A stretch of DNA of 60,579 bases, from contig JABGQC010000004.1 in assembly GCA_018644675.1 (NCBI GenBank), positions 1-60,579 on the forward strand, read 5' to 3'. Positions within the stretch are counted from its first letter, which is position 1; each line of letters opens with the position of its first letter. Below, piece after piece: positions 54,201 through 60,265 of this stretch. The stretch is from Candidatus Thioglobus sp. GTDB lineage: Bacteria > Pseudomonadota > Gammaproteobacteria > PS1 > Pseudothioglobaceae. The notes below the pieces were generated by a model. That model searched no databases and was not told the DNA's origin. It worked only from the letters and a program-made list of their open reading frames with translations. A program made the position numbers and the translations under genes.

Positions 54201-54909
54201 AGCAACTGTCGCCTTGCTTTACCACCAAGGCGTTAAGGTGGTACTTCCGCCAAGTTACCTATGTTGTGGCTATCCCCAAAGAGCCAGCGGTTTTGAGGCT
54301 AAAAGTGTCGCAATTTCAACGGACAATCGGGTGTTGTTTCACCGCATGGCTAATACCTTAAATTATCTAGACATCAAGCATGTTCTTACCTCGTGTGGCA
54401 CTTGTATTGATCAGTTAATGACTTACGAGCTGGGCGATATTTTTAAAGATTCCCGCTTAACAGATATTCATGAATATCTACTTGAACAAGATGTCACGCT
54501 TAAGCCGACAGGCGAGCAGTATCTGTACCATGCACCTTGCCATGATCCGATTAAATCAGAGGAATCTAGCAATCTCATCTCTAAAATTGTCAATTGCGAA
54601 GTGATTAGCAACGATCGTTGTTGTGGTGAAGCTGGTACATTTGCCGTAGCGCGCCCTGATATCGCCAAGCAAGCCAAATACAGAAAAGAATTGGAAATCA
54701 AAAAAGACCTTGCCATGATTAAATCAAGTGATAAGCCAATTAAAATGCTTACCACTTGCCCGGCCTGTCGTCAGGGTTTGTCACGCTATCAAAGTGCCAC
54801 TAATATCAAGCCTATTTACCCTATTGAACTAATTGCGGAACAGCAGCTGGGTAAAAAATGGCACAAAGACTTTATAAAATCAGTCAATATCGAAAAAGTC
54901 TTACTTTAA
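51208..54909 (+). CDS. Giant FAD-linked/Fe-S oxidoreductase with DUF3683 domain
   Basis: A 1,233-residue protein. Order: DUF3683 N-terminal domain (REIPYNYTSFSDKEIV), FAD-binding type 4 domain (about 170-330, IPRGGGTGYTGGAIPL), flavoprotein C domain (about 600-740, HMHAGDGNVHTNIP), two 4Fe-4S clusters (CLRCGKCKGVC and CTICHRCAKPCP), and CCG domains (CCGYPQRASG, SCGTCIDQL, CCGEAGTF). It resembles fused GlcDEF and is probably a 2-hydroxyacid (lactate/glycolate) dehydrogenase feeding quinones. The start is a TTG; TATAGT at 51185 is a possible -10. Confidence 0.9.
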   Translation: MLTLLQLKQYREIPYNYTSFSDKEIVCRFLGEDAWALLESLRTNRNTGRSARMLFEVLGDMWVVDRNPYLQEDLIKNQRRWKSLIGALNSRLDLVRKRANNNTKVLELLQSADLAVTKFEHCLSDFKQHKKRIKQALLKVTNINNIRFDALSRSAHATDATDWRVEYPQVVITPDTELEIAAIVKACIELKLTIIPRGGGTGYTGGAIPLHTQTAVINTEKLSFIDDIKNTNNLQSVNVGAGVITKRVSDLATKNNLVFAVDPTSQDACTIGGNVAMNAGGKKALRWGTTIDNLLSWKMVTPDGSWLRVERLEHNQDKIQLLKSVSFKIDTLKDDCKTVVSSEVLTIDAKKLRKSGLGKDVTNKFLDGLPGIQKEGCDGFITSAEFILHQPLAHINTLCLEFFGHDLKAAVSTIVEIKNLIDSTTSVDLVGMEHLDARYIKAVKYTTKANKSELPKMVLLIDASSQSQSSLDEAGEKIKAITIQKEGECFIAKSSSTRQIFWKDRANTAAIAAHTNAFKINEDVVIPLDKLAEYNDGIEHINIRLSIENKLDTLGEIRTYLESIKLETQLIKEKSSAAIELLNQVSNQWQEILDQLDDSAIFRQVQTAKRVVSYMDEFAHPLNDLLMGDIFTEIRHDIQDIHASHRNVRLFVATHMHAGDGNVHTNIPVHSHNVQMLKKAESVVDEIMALASKLGGVISGEHGIGLTKYQYLSAEYKQEFVEYKAKVDPNNHFNKGKLMPGSGLNGAFTPSLHLVEQEALILESSEIGEINDMVKSCLRCGKCKGVCTTHVPEANLLYSPRDKIIGTNLISEAFLYEEQTRRGVSLNHFVELDDIADHCTICHRCAKPCPVDIDFGDVSIKMKSVLIKQDKRQTNLVSKASMAYLNTTQPWKIKLAKKLLIDYSYKAQNIASRLAAPFLNKKPDKTVGKPNVAIELLTLLDKPLPTDTGLKPMRELLGIHDNTSVPILSHPTKSNADSPSVFYFPGCGSERLYSQIGLATVALLYHQGVKVVLPPSYLCCGYPQRASGFEAKSVAISTDNRVLFHRMANTLNYLDIKHVLTSCGTCIDQLMTYELGDIFKDSRLTDIHEYLLEQDVTLKPTGEQYLYHAPCHDPIKSEESSNLISKIVNCEVISNDRCCGEAGTFAVARPDIAKQAKYRKELEIKKDLAMIKSSDKPIKMLTTCPACRQGLSRYQSATNIKPIYPIELIAEQQLGKKWHKDFIKSVNIEKVLL

Positions 54910-54916
54910 AGACGCT

Positions 54917-55258
54917 TTAGGCTTGCACATATACCCAAGCTTTTTTGCCTGATTTAAACTCAGCTTTAATGCGCTTATAATCGCTCACTTCATATAAATC
55001 AGATTGCGCCAACTCTTGTTTTGTAATTTTAAAAACAACGCCAGAAATTTTATCATCAGCATTCATAGAAAACACAGCAATAGGATGGTGTGTTTTACCG
55101 CTTAAATCCACCACACTCTGATCTTGTATCAGCAGAGTTTCTAGCTTATAGCCCAATAGCTGGTCTACATAACCCTCTAACTCACGGCCAAAGGTTTCAA
55201 TTTGTACTGGGGTATCTTGCAGTGTCCCATAAGAAAAAAGCAACTCCATTTCACTCAT
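54917..55258 (-). CDS. Gamma-glutamylcyclotransferase-like (AIG2) protein
   Basis: A 113-residue protein with the BtrG/GGCT fold. It begins MELLFSYGTLQDTPVQ, the substrate-loop YGTL motif. The catalytic Glu position is plausible in YEVSDYKRIKAEF. The family releases 5-oxoproline from gamma-glutamyl compounds, but short members are often uncharacterised. I start at the second ATG because AAGG lies about six bases upstream of it. It is divergent from the cytochrome gene. Confidence 0.8.
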   Translation of the reverse strand: MSEMELLFSYGTLQDTPVQIETFGRELEGYVDQLLGYKLETLLIQDQSVVDLSGKTHHPIAVFSMNADDKISGVVFKITKQELAQSDLYEVSDYKRIKAEFKSGKKAWVYVQA

Positions 55259-55277
55259 AAACATCCTTAAATATAAT

Positions 55278-55297
55278 TAATATGGAAAACCATAATA
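55278..55297. promoter_or_regulatory. Operator 1: TATGG-AAAA-CCATA palindrome
   Basis: Inverted repeat TATGG/CCATA (55281-55294), extended by two further matching flanking pairs. The centre lies 31.5 bases upstream of the TATAAT of the cytochrome promoter, so at about -43 to the start. No consensus -35 exists there, which fits activation. Two other copies of the motif flank the two-component genes. Confidence 0.6.
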
Positions 55298-55318
55298 TAC
55301 TAATTTACTAATACAAAA

Positions 55319-55324
55319 TATAAT
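55319..55324 (+). promoter_or_regulatory. -10 element of the cytochrome gene
   Basis: Perfect TATAAT with predicted start about 55331; 37-base leader with TGAGGAG at its 5' end and AAGGAAA before the ATG. Confidence 0.6.
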
Positions 55325-55367
55325 GCTCTTTCTACTTGAGGAGTGATTATATAACAAGGAAATTTAT

Positions 55368-55715
55368 ATGAAAGCTCAAATTTTAAAAACCTTAGCTTTG
55401 GCAATTAGCCTCAGTGCAATTAGCACTTCTTTTGCCTTCAACCCAAAAGATATTCACAATGAAACCTGTCTAAATTGCCATAAAGACAATGGTGCAAACT
55501 ATAGTCATGACAACAATTTTTACGAGTCACGCTCATTGAACAATATCAAGCTAAAAAGCTTTGCTGACTTAAAGGCTCAAATCAATCGTTGTTCAAATTA
55601 CTACGATTCAGCTTGGTTTCCAGAAGAAGAGGCGGAAATTGTCAAATACCTGAATGATGAGTATTATCAATTTATCATGAATGCGAAAGCCATTCAAGCC
55701 AGAAATTCTTATTAG
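55368..55715 (+). CDS. Small periplasmic c-type cytochrome
   Basis: A 115-residue secreted protein with signal peptide (ILKTLALAISLSAISTSFAF). There is one heme-binding motif CLNCH at about 34-38. The C-terminal stretch CSNYYDSAWFPEEEAEIVKYLN resembles the last helix of SHP/DUF1924-like monoheme cytochromes, with a second single Cys. The gene lies behind operator 1 and probably belongs to the adjacent regulatory system. A role in electron transfer is inferred; the partner is unknown. Confidence 0.8.
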   Translation: MKAQILKTLALAISLSAISTSFAFNPKDIHNETCLNCHKDNGANYSHDNNFYESRSLNNIKLKSFADLKAQINRCSNYYDSAWFPEEEAEIVKYLNDEYYQFIMNAKAIQARNSY

Positions 55716-55721
55716 CTCTAA

Positions 55722-55760
55722 TACAAAAAAACCCTAATCGTTGATTAGGGTTTTTTTGTA
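55722..55760. terminator. Bidirectional intrinsic terminator
   Basis: A perfect 18-bp inverted repeat (55722-55739 with 55743-55760), GC core CCCTAATC/GATTAGGG, A7 on the left and T7 on the right. It ends the cytochrome gene on the plus strand and anything arriving on the minus strand. Confidence 0.92.
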
Positions 55761-55839
55761 TCTACATTTGTTAAAAATATCTAATGAGGCGTTGTACTGG
55801 AGAAATAATTCTGAGGAGAGTTAGGAAACCAATACAACT
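55725..55839 (-). ncRNA. Candidate small RNA facing the cytochrome gene
   Basis: On the minus strand a -10-like GATAAT (55851-55846), with operator 2 upstream, would start RNA at about 55839. The RNA begins with a 10-bp hairpin (55838-55829 with 55800-55791, one pair G-U only on this strand). Its 28-base loop holds CUCUCCUC (55820-55813). The RNA would end at the bidirectional terminator. CUCCUCA in the loop is complementary to TGAGGAG in the cytochrome leader (55337-55343). Confidence 0.5.
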
Positions 55840-55845
55840 AAAATG

Positions 55846-55851
55846 ATTATC
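55846..55851 (-). promoter_or_regulatory. -10 element of the candidate small RNA
   Basis: GATAAT on the minus strand, one base off consensus, 30.5 bases from the centre of operator 2. Confidence 0.4.
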
Positions 55852-55867
55852 CCAAAATTGAAGAAAT

Positions 55868-55895
55868 TTACTATTATGGTAAACCATAATAGTAA
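55868..55895. promoter_or_regulatory. Operator 2: perfect 12-bp arm palindrome
   Basis: TTACTATTATGG-TAAA-CCATAATAGTAA, the most complete copy of the motif. It is 25 bases past the 3' end of the MASE1-like gene, so it serves no known coding promoter, but its distance to the minus-strand GATAAT equals that at the other two sites. Confidence 0.65.
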
Positions 55896-55920
55896 CGCTT
55901 TAATCGAGCTATAAATCCAG

Positions 55921-56466
55921 TTAAATAATTTTATTTCTGATTAAAGCTGGTGAGAATATTGTAAAAACTACCGCAATAAAGATCAGACCGCCCAGTATAT
56001 CCCCTTGCACATAAGACTGAAAATACACCTTACCCGCGCTAAACTGGTCAGGTGCATACAAAAGCCCTGCTTTGACTATAGTGGTCGTAAATGCTGATAA
56101 AACAACTAATGGCACAAGCTGTACATAATTAAGTTTGTTAGCCACAATAAAATTAGAAAAATTAAGCTTTCTCATCAGCCAAATACTCAGTAAAGGTAAT
56201 AAGGTGTTAATAACCCTACTAACAACTTCATGTTGGGCAAAATTAGCTATTCCGCCTTCAACAACCACTTCGGCCAGTAAATAACCCACTAACAAACCTG
56301 GAAAAACCCTAAAGCCAAATAGCAAATAAGCCAAGATAACCGCACCCATTGGCAACCATAAGTAATTACCAATATCGGAATTAAAATGATCCATGGGAAC
56401 AATCAAATACCGGGCCACAAAAACTGCCACCAATGCTAATAAGTTATACTGAATGATTTTTATCAT
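55921..56466 (-). CDS. MASE1-like integral membrane sensory domain protein
   Basis: A 181-residue membrane protein with about six helices. YLWLPMGAVILAYLLFGFRVFPGLLVGYLLAEV matches the MASE1 N-terminal signature (W-P-x-G...P-G-x-x-L-G). MASE1 usually forms the sensory part of kinases or cyclases; here it stands alone with no output domain. It is the third gene of the kinase-regulator operon, 26 bases after the regulator, and could be an accessory sensor or transporter. Confidence 0.6.
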   Translation of the reverse strand: MIKIIQYNLLALVAVFVARYLIVPMDHFNSDIGNYLWLPMGAVILAYLLFGFRVFPGLLVGYLLAEVVVEGGIANFAQHEVVSRVINTLLPLLSIWLMRKLNFSNFIVANKLNYVQLVPLVVLSAFTTTIVKAGLLYAPDQFSAGKVYFQSYVQGDILGGLIFIAVVFTIFSPALIRNKII

Positions 56467-56492
56467 AATAAGATTCTATAAAAAATAAACGT

Positions 56493-57077
56493 TTAAGTAT
56501 TTGTCAACGCGACAGACATCTTAACTAACTCGGGTAACGACTTTGCCCGCATCTTTTTCATCACCTTAGAACGATGAGCTTCCACAGTGGGCAAGGAAAT
56601 AAACAGCTCCTCGGCAATATTCTTATTTCTATCACCTTTCACCACACAGGCAAACACAAGCTTTTCCTTATGGGTTAGTAGTCGATATTGATTGAGCACA
56701 TGCACTTTATCTTTTGAAGATTCGATTGCAGCATTCACCTTGCCTAACAGCACATCAGGATCAAAAGGTTTTTCCACAAAATCAAAAGCACCAAGCTTCA
56801 TAGCTTTGATCGCAATATTTACGCTGGCATGTCCAGTAATAAATATTGTAGGACGTATACAATTAATCTGATTAAGATGCGCTTGTAATTCCAAGCCATT
56901 CATCGACTCCATGTCAATATCTGACACCAAGCACCCAACAATATTTTCATCCAATACCTCTAAATATCTCTGTGCACTAGAGAAAACCCAGACATTAAAC
57001 TGATGATGTAAAAAGAACTTTTGTAAAGATTCTCTAACCTCCTTTTCATCATCAACGATAAATACGTTATTATTCAT
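56493..57077 (-). CDS. FixJ/TtrR-type response regulator
   Basis: A 194-residue two-component regulator. The receiver domain (1-120) has acidic pocket VDDEKEV, phospho-acceptor Asp in GCLVSDIDMESMNGLE, conserved Thr in IFITGHASV and Lys in FVEKPFDPDVLL. The LuxR/FixJ HTH follows (about 135-190: LTHKEKLVFACVVKG, NIAEELFISLPTVEAHRSKVMKKM). It overlaps the kinase by eight bases and is probably the protein that binds the TATGG-N4-CCATA sites. Confidence 0.92.
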   Translation of the reverse strand: MNNNVFIVDDEKEVRESLQKFFLHHQFNVWVFSSAQRYLEVLDENIVGCLVSDIDMESMNGLELQAHLNQINCIRPTIFITGHASVNIAIKAMKLGAFDFVEKPFDPDVLLGKVNAAIESSKDKVHVLNQYRLLTHKEKLVFACVVKGDRNKNIAEELFISLPTVEAHRSKVMKKMRAKSLPELVKMSVALTNT

Positions 57078-58788
57078 GCTTAAAAATAGGTAATGTGATT
57101 AAAAATTGACTGCCTTGTTCGCCACTAGATAACAAAGATAAATCTCCACCATACGAGCGAATAATACGACGACTAAGACTCAAGCCAATCCCTAGACCTT
57201 CAGTATCGGTTTTTTCTTTATGGCTTTTAAATAGTGTAAATAGATTGTCTTGATCGCTAATTTTACAGCCCGTATCCGAAACAATAATCGTAACCCGATC
57301 ATCTTTAACGTCAGATTCAATGGAGAGTGTATTGGATGATTTATGATTACTTGCCATAGCACTAATCGCATTTTTTGATAAATTTAACAATACTTGGTCT
57401 AGTTCAATCGGACTCATTTTTATCTTTTGCTGTTGAACAGCTAAAGAAATTGTATGCTGAATATTCGCCTCTTTCAAGTCATTATTTAACAGTCTGATAA
57501 TTTTTTCAATATGTTGATTAACATAAAACACTTCTTCAACCACTACTGCATCAGTCAAAAATTGGCGAATATTTAAAATCAAGTCTACACAATGATCCGT
57601 TTTCTCTCTGAGATCATTGGTAATATCCCTTACTTGGCTCAACTGACAACTATTATCACCCTTAAGTAAATCATCTAATATGTGTGCATCAATTTTGAGC
57701 GAGGTAATTGGTTGGGACAATTCATGAGTCACTTCAGAAAGCAACTGATTCACAGAACTGGCTTTTGATAACTGCTCCAACTTAGCCTTATATTGGGCAA
57801 TCTGCTTATCTTTTCTCGATTTAATGGTGACAATAAAATAGCCTATCAGCAATAAACCTAACAACACCAGCTGATAGTTTTTCTTATAAAAATCAACATG
57901 ACCCGGATCTTGATAGATGCCCACTCGATGCTTCCTCATGAGTGTACGAACTTGTTCATAATCCAAAGCATCACGCCACTGCTCTATTCCATGGACAGAT
58001 TGCTTAAGCAGTAAAGAGAGAATTTTCTCGGTTAACTTTGGATCTGAATGCTTAAGTGAAGAGAATGACCATTCTGGAACAAGTCTTGTTGATAATAAAT
58101 AAGGGAATTCTTGTTTTTGATCTAATACTTTAATCTGATCCCTATCAATCTGACCCAGGCTGATCATTTTCTCAATAACGCTCGTACGCACAGCTCCAGC
58201 ATCATTTATTCCATTAACAACTGCATTAACAATATTATCTTGTGCACCTAAAAAACTAACAGATGAAAAGTCTTTGTCGGGATCAATCCCCAATTTTCGA
58301 AAATGATCTAGTGCTAATACCCACCCACCCAGGCGATTAGGCGTTGAGGCGGCAAAACTATTACCCTTTAATGCTTCAATACCATTAATGGCATTATTGT
58401 TAACTGACGTAAAAATAACGCTACCCAACTGGTCAACACCAGATTGATCAACCTTGGTCAGCTCAATATGGGTTTCGTATAAGCGATTTAGCTCAACAGT
58501 GGTAATAGGTTGAGTGATCACATAATCAACTTTACCCTCCTCAACCATTTGATAAAGCAGTAAGTCGTCTGGGGTGTCAACCACCACAATATTAAAAACA
58601 ACCCCTTGAATGTGACGACTAAGATAATTAGCACTTAACTGCCAATACTGGTGAGTAATACCTTTGTCCAAATAAGACTGCACAGCAATTACCACCTCAA
58701 CCGGCTGATTATTTTCTTGATCACTAGACACGGTAATCGTGCTCAATAGCAATAAAAATGTAAGAATAATGTGTTTATAGCAACGCAT
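57070..58788 (-). CDS. TtrS-like sensor histidine kinase with periplasmic PhnD-type domain
   Basis: A 572-residue membrane kinase. Signal/anchor (HIILTFLLLLSTITVSS), then a PhnD/phosphonate-binding-type periplasmic domain (about 30-300, including LGGWVLALDHFRKLGID and GAVRTSVIEKM), a membrane helix (LVLLGLLLIGYFIVTI), a HisKA H-box (LSEVTHELSQPITSL), N-box (SKNAISAM) and ATPase (GLGIGLSLSRRIIRSYGG). The layout is that of TtrS tetrathionate sensors. I start at the ATG at 58788; a longer frame to 58836 runs into operator 3. Confidence 0.88.
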   Translation of the reverse strand: MRCYKHIILTFLLLLSTITVSSDQENNQPVEVVIAVQSYLDKGITHQYWQLSANYLSRHIQGVVFNIVVVDTPDDLLLYQMVEEGKVDYVITQPITTVELNRLYETHIELTKVDQSGVDQLGSVIFTSVNNNAINGIEALKGNSFAASTPNRLGGWVLALDHFRKLGIDPDKDFSSVSFLGAQDNIVNAVVNGINDAGAVRTSVIEKMISLGQIDRDQIKVLDQKQEFPYLLSTRLVPEWSFSSLKHSDPKLTEKILSLLLKQSVHGIEQWRDALDYEQVRTLMRKHRVGIYQDPGHVDFYKKNYQLVLLGLLLIGYFIVTIKSRKDKQIAQYKAKLEQLSKASSVNQLLSEVTHELSQPITSLKIDAHILDDLLKGDNSCQLSQVRDITNDLREKTDHCVDLILNIRQFLTDAVVVEEVFYVNQHIEKIIRLLNNDLKEANIQHTISLAVQQQKIKMSPIELDQVLLNLSKNAISAMASNHKSSNTLSIESDVKDDRVTIIVSDTGCKISDQDNLFTLFKSHKEKTDTEGLGIGLSLSRRIIRSYGGDLSLLSSGEQGSQFLITLPIFKHE

Positions 58789-58793
58789 TGTGC

Positions 58794-58837
58794 ATTTTAA
58801 CACTGCGGTAAAAATCTGGACACTATGGTATACCATA
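58794..58837 (-). promoter_or_regulatory. Operator 3 and -10 element of the kinase operon
   Basis: TATGG-TATA-CCATA at 58824-58837, with a minus-strand TAAAAT -10 (58799-58794) 31.5 bases from its centre. The start predicted from this -10 is about 58787, at the kinase ATG, implying a leaderless mRNA or a slightly different start. Confidence 0.5.
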
Positions 58838-58850
58838 TATTAAGCGGGTA

Positions 58851-58867
58851 AATATTTGACAAATATT
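58851..58867. promoter_or_regulatory. Second palindrome upstream of the kinase
   Basis: AATATTTG-A-CAAATATT, a perfect 17-base palindrome 28.5 bases upstream of operator 3. It does not fit the FNR box (TTGAT-N4-ATCAA). It may bind another regulator. The remaining bases up to the M16 gene are AT-rich and show nothing more. Confidence 0.4.
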
Positions 58868-58975
58868 CAAAATATACACTTAATTTATAGAATATAACTG
58901 ATTTTAGCCAATTTTATGCTTGTTTTATCGGTATTTATTTAACTTTCAGTAAAATATTGAAAATAATCAAATAGG

Positions 58976-60265
58976 CTATTTTTTGACACCGACACTCAAA
59001 ATAACGAGTTTATCCATATTAATCAGCCTTTCATAAGCTTTTTGGATATCCCTGGCGCTAATCGGCTTGATTTTGCTAGTAAAACTGCTCAAATAGTTCA
59101 ACGGTAGGTCGTAAAAACCAATAATAGAGAGGTAAGTAAGGATATTAGCATTACTAGCAGTCTCTAAAGCAAAACCACCGATAATATTATCCTTGCCATC
59201 TTGAAGTTTTTGCTCATCAATCGCATTATTTCTGAAATTTTTGAGCGTCTCCAAAGCGATTTTTTTAGCTTGATCTGCCTGTGAATTTTTGGTTTGCAAT
59301 TTAATTAAAAAATAGCCATTCGATTTCATCTTGGTAAAATAGCTAGAAGTCGAATAAGCCAAACCTCTTTGTTCACGCACTTCATCACTCAAAATAGAAG
59401 TTAGTCCGCTACCACCCAAAATATGATTACCCAGATACAGAGGGTAATAATCAGCATGTGATCTATTAATACCAACTTGCCCGATGAGCAAATGTGTTTG
59501 CGTTGATGGGAATTCAATATGTACTGCTTGAGTTTGTTGCAACGGCAGTACAACAGGATTGGCCTTAGCCTTTTTACCCATATTCAGTCCATGAGAGATT
59601 TGTCTAGCGATCTGCTTAGCCTTAGTTTTACTAATATCGCCCACCAAAGCAATGGTTAGATTTTTGGCTACATAATAGTGCTGGTAGTGCTGTTTTAAAT
59701 CAGCTAGATTAATTTTTTCAAGACTTTCCTTGTTGCCAATTTTCTTGTGTGCATACGGGTGTTTGTTAAACACCAGCTGACTAAATGCACTATTAGCGAT
59801 ACTTGCTGGACTTTGCTTGGCAGCCTCAATAGCGCGCAGTGTTTGCTTTTTCTCACGGCTCAAATAGCGTTGCTGATAATCTACCTTGGTCACTACTTCT
59901 GTGAATAAATCTAATGATGATTGCAAAATATCACGACGCGTTAAACTACGCATAGAGATGATTGACATATCTTTAAGCGAGGCGCCAGAAAACTCACTGC
60001 CCAGTGATTCAAATTGATTAATTATTTGCTCTTCTGTGTGATACGTGCTCGCTGTACCAATAAGACTGTTGGTTAGCATTGCCAGGCCATACTTATCGCC
60101 ATCTCGTGAGCTAGCCGCATCAAAGTTAAGTGCCACATCTAGCATTGGCAAACCTTGAGTTTGAGTAAACAATACCTTGGCACCTTCGGGCGTTGTCCAC
60201 TGCTCAATAGTGACTTTTGCCTCAACTTGAGTGATTAACAATAAAAATAGCGAAAATAACCTCAC
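58976..60265 (-). CDS. M16 family peptidase-like protein, non-catalytic partner
   Basis: A secreted protein (LFSLFLLLITQVEA) of 429 residues with two M16 (pitrilysin) half-domains. The inverted zinc motif HxxEH is absent: the region reads YGLAMLTNSLIGTAS where GLAHxxEHM is expected. The second half contains LSDEVREQRGLAYSTSSYF, the R-Y pair that helps substrate binding. Such subunits pair with a catalytic M16 protein, here encoded just upstream with a four-base overlap. Confidence 0.88.
   Translation of the reverse strand: MRLFSLFLLLITQVEAKVTIEQWTTPEGAKVLFTQTQGLPMLDVALNFDAASSRDGDKYGLAMLTNSLIGTASTYHTEEQIINQFESLGSEFSGASLKDMSIISMRSLTRRDILQSSLDLFTEVVTKVDYQQRYLSREKKQTLRAIEAAKQSPASIANSAFSQLVFNKHPYAHKKIGNKESLEKINLADLKQHYQHYYVAKNLTIALVGDISKTKAKQIARQISHGLNMGKKAKANPVVLPLQQTQAVHIEFPSTQTHLLIGQVGINRSHADYYPLYLGNHILGGSGLTSILSDEVREQRGLAYSTSSYFTKMKSNGYFLIKLQTKNSQADQAKKIALETLKNFRNNAIDEQKLQDGKDNIIGGFALETASNANILTYLSIIGFYDLPLNYLSSFTSKIKPISARDIQKAYERLINMDKLVILSVGVKK

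Noticed and set aside
55843..55914. 23-codon plus-strand open frame over operator 2
   Set aside because: GAGGAG lies about 24 bases upstream, too far for a ribosome-binding site; the palindrome explains the sequence better.
58789..58836. N-terminal extension of the sensor kinase
   Set aside because: It would place the start codon in operator 3 and put a polar stretch before the signal segment.
58851..58867. FNR/Anr box
   Set aside because: The half-site would have to be TTGAT; the palindrome reads ATTTG/CAAAT.
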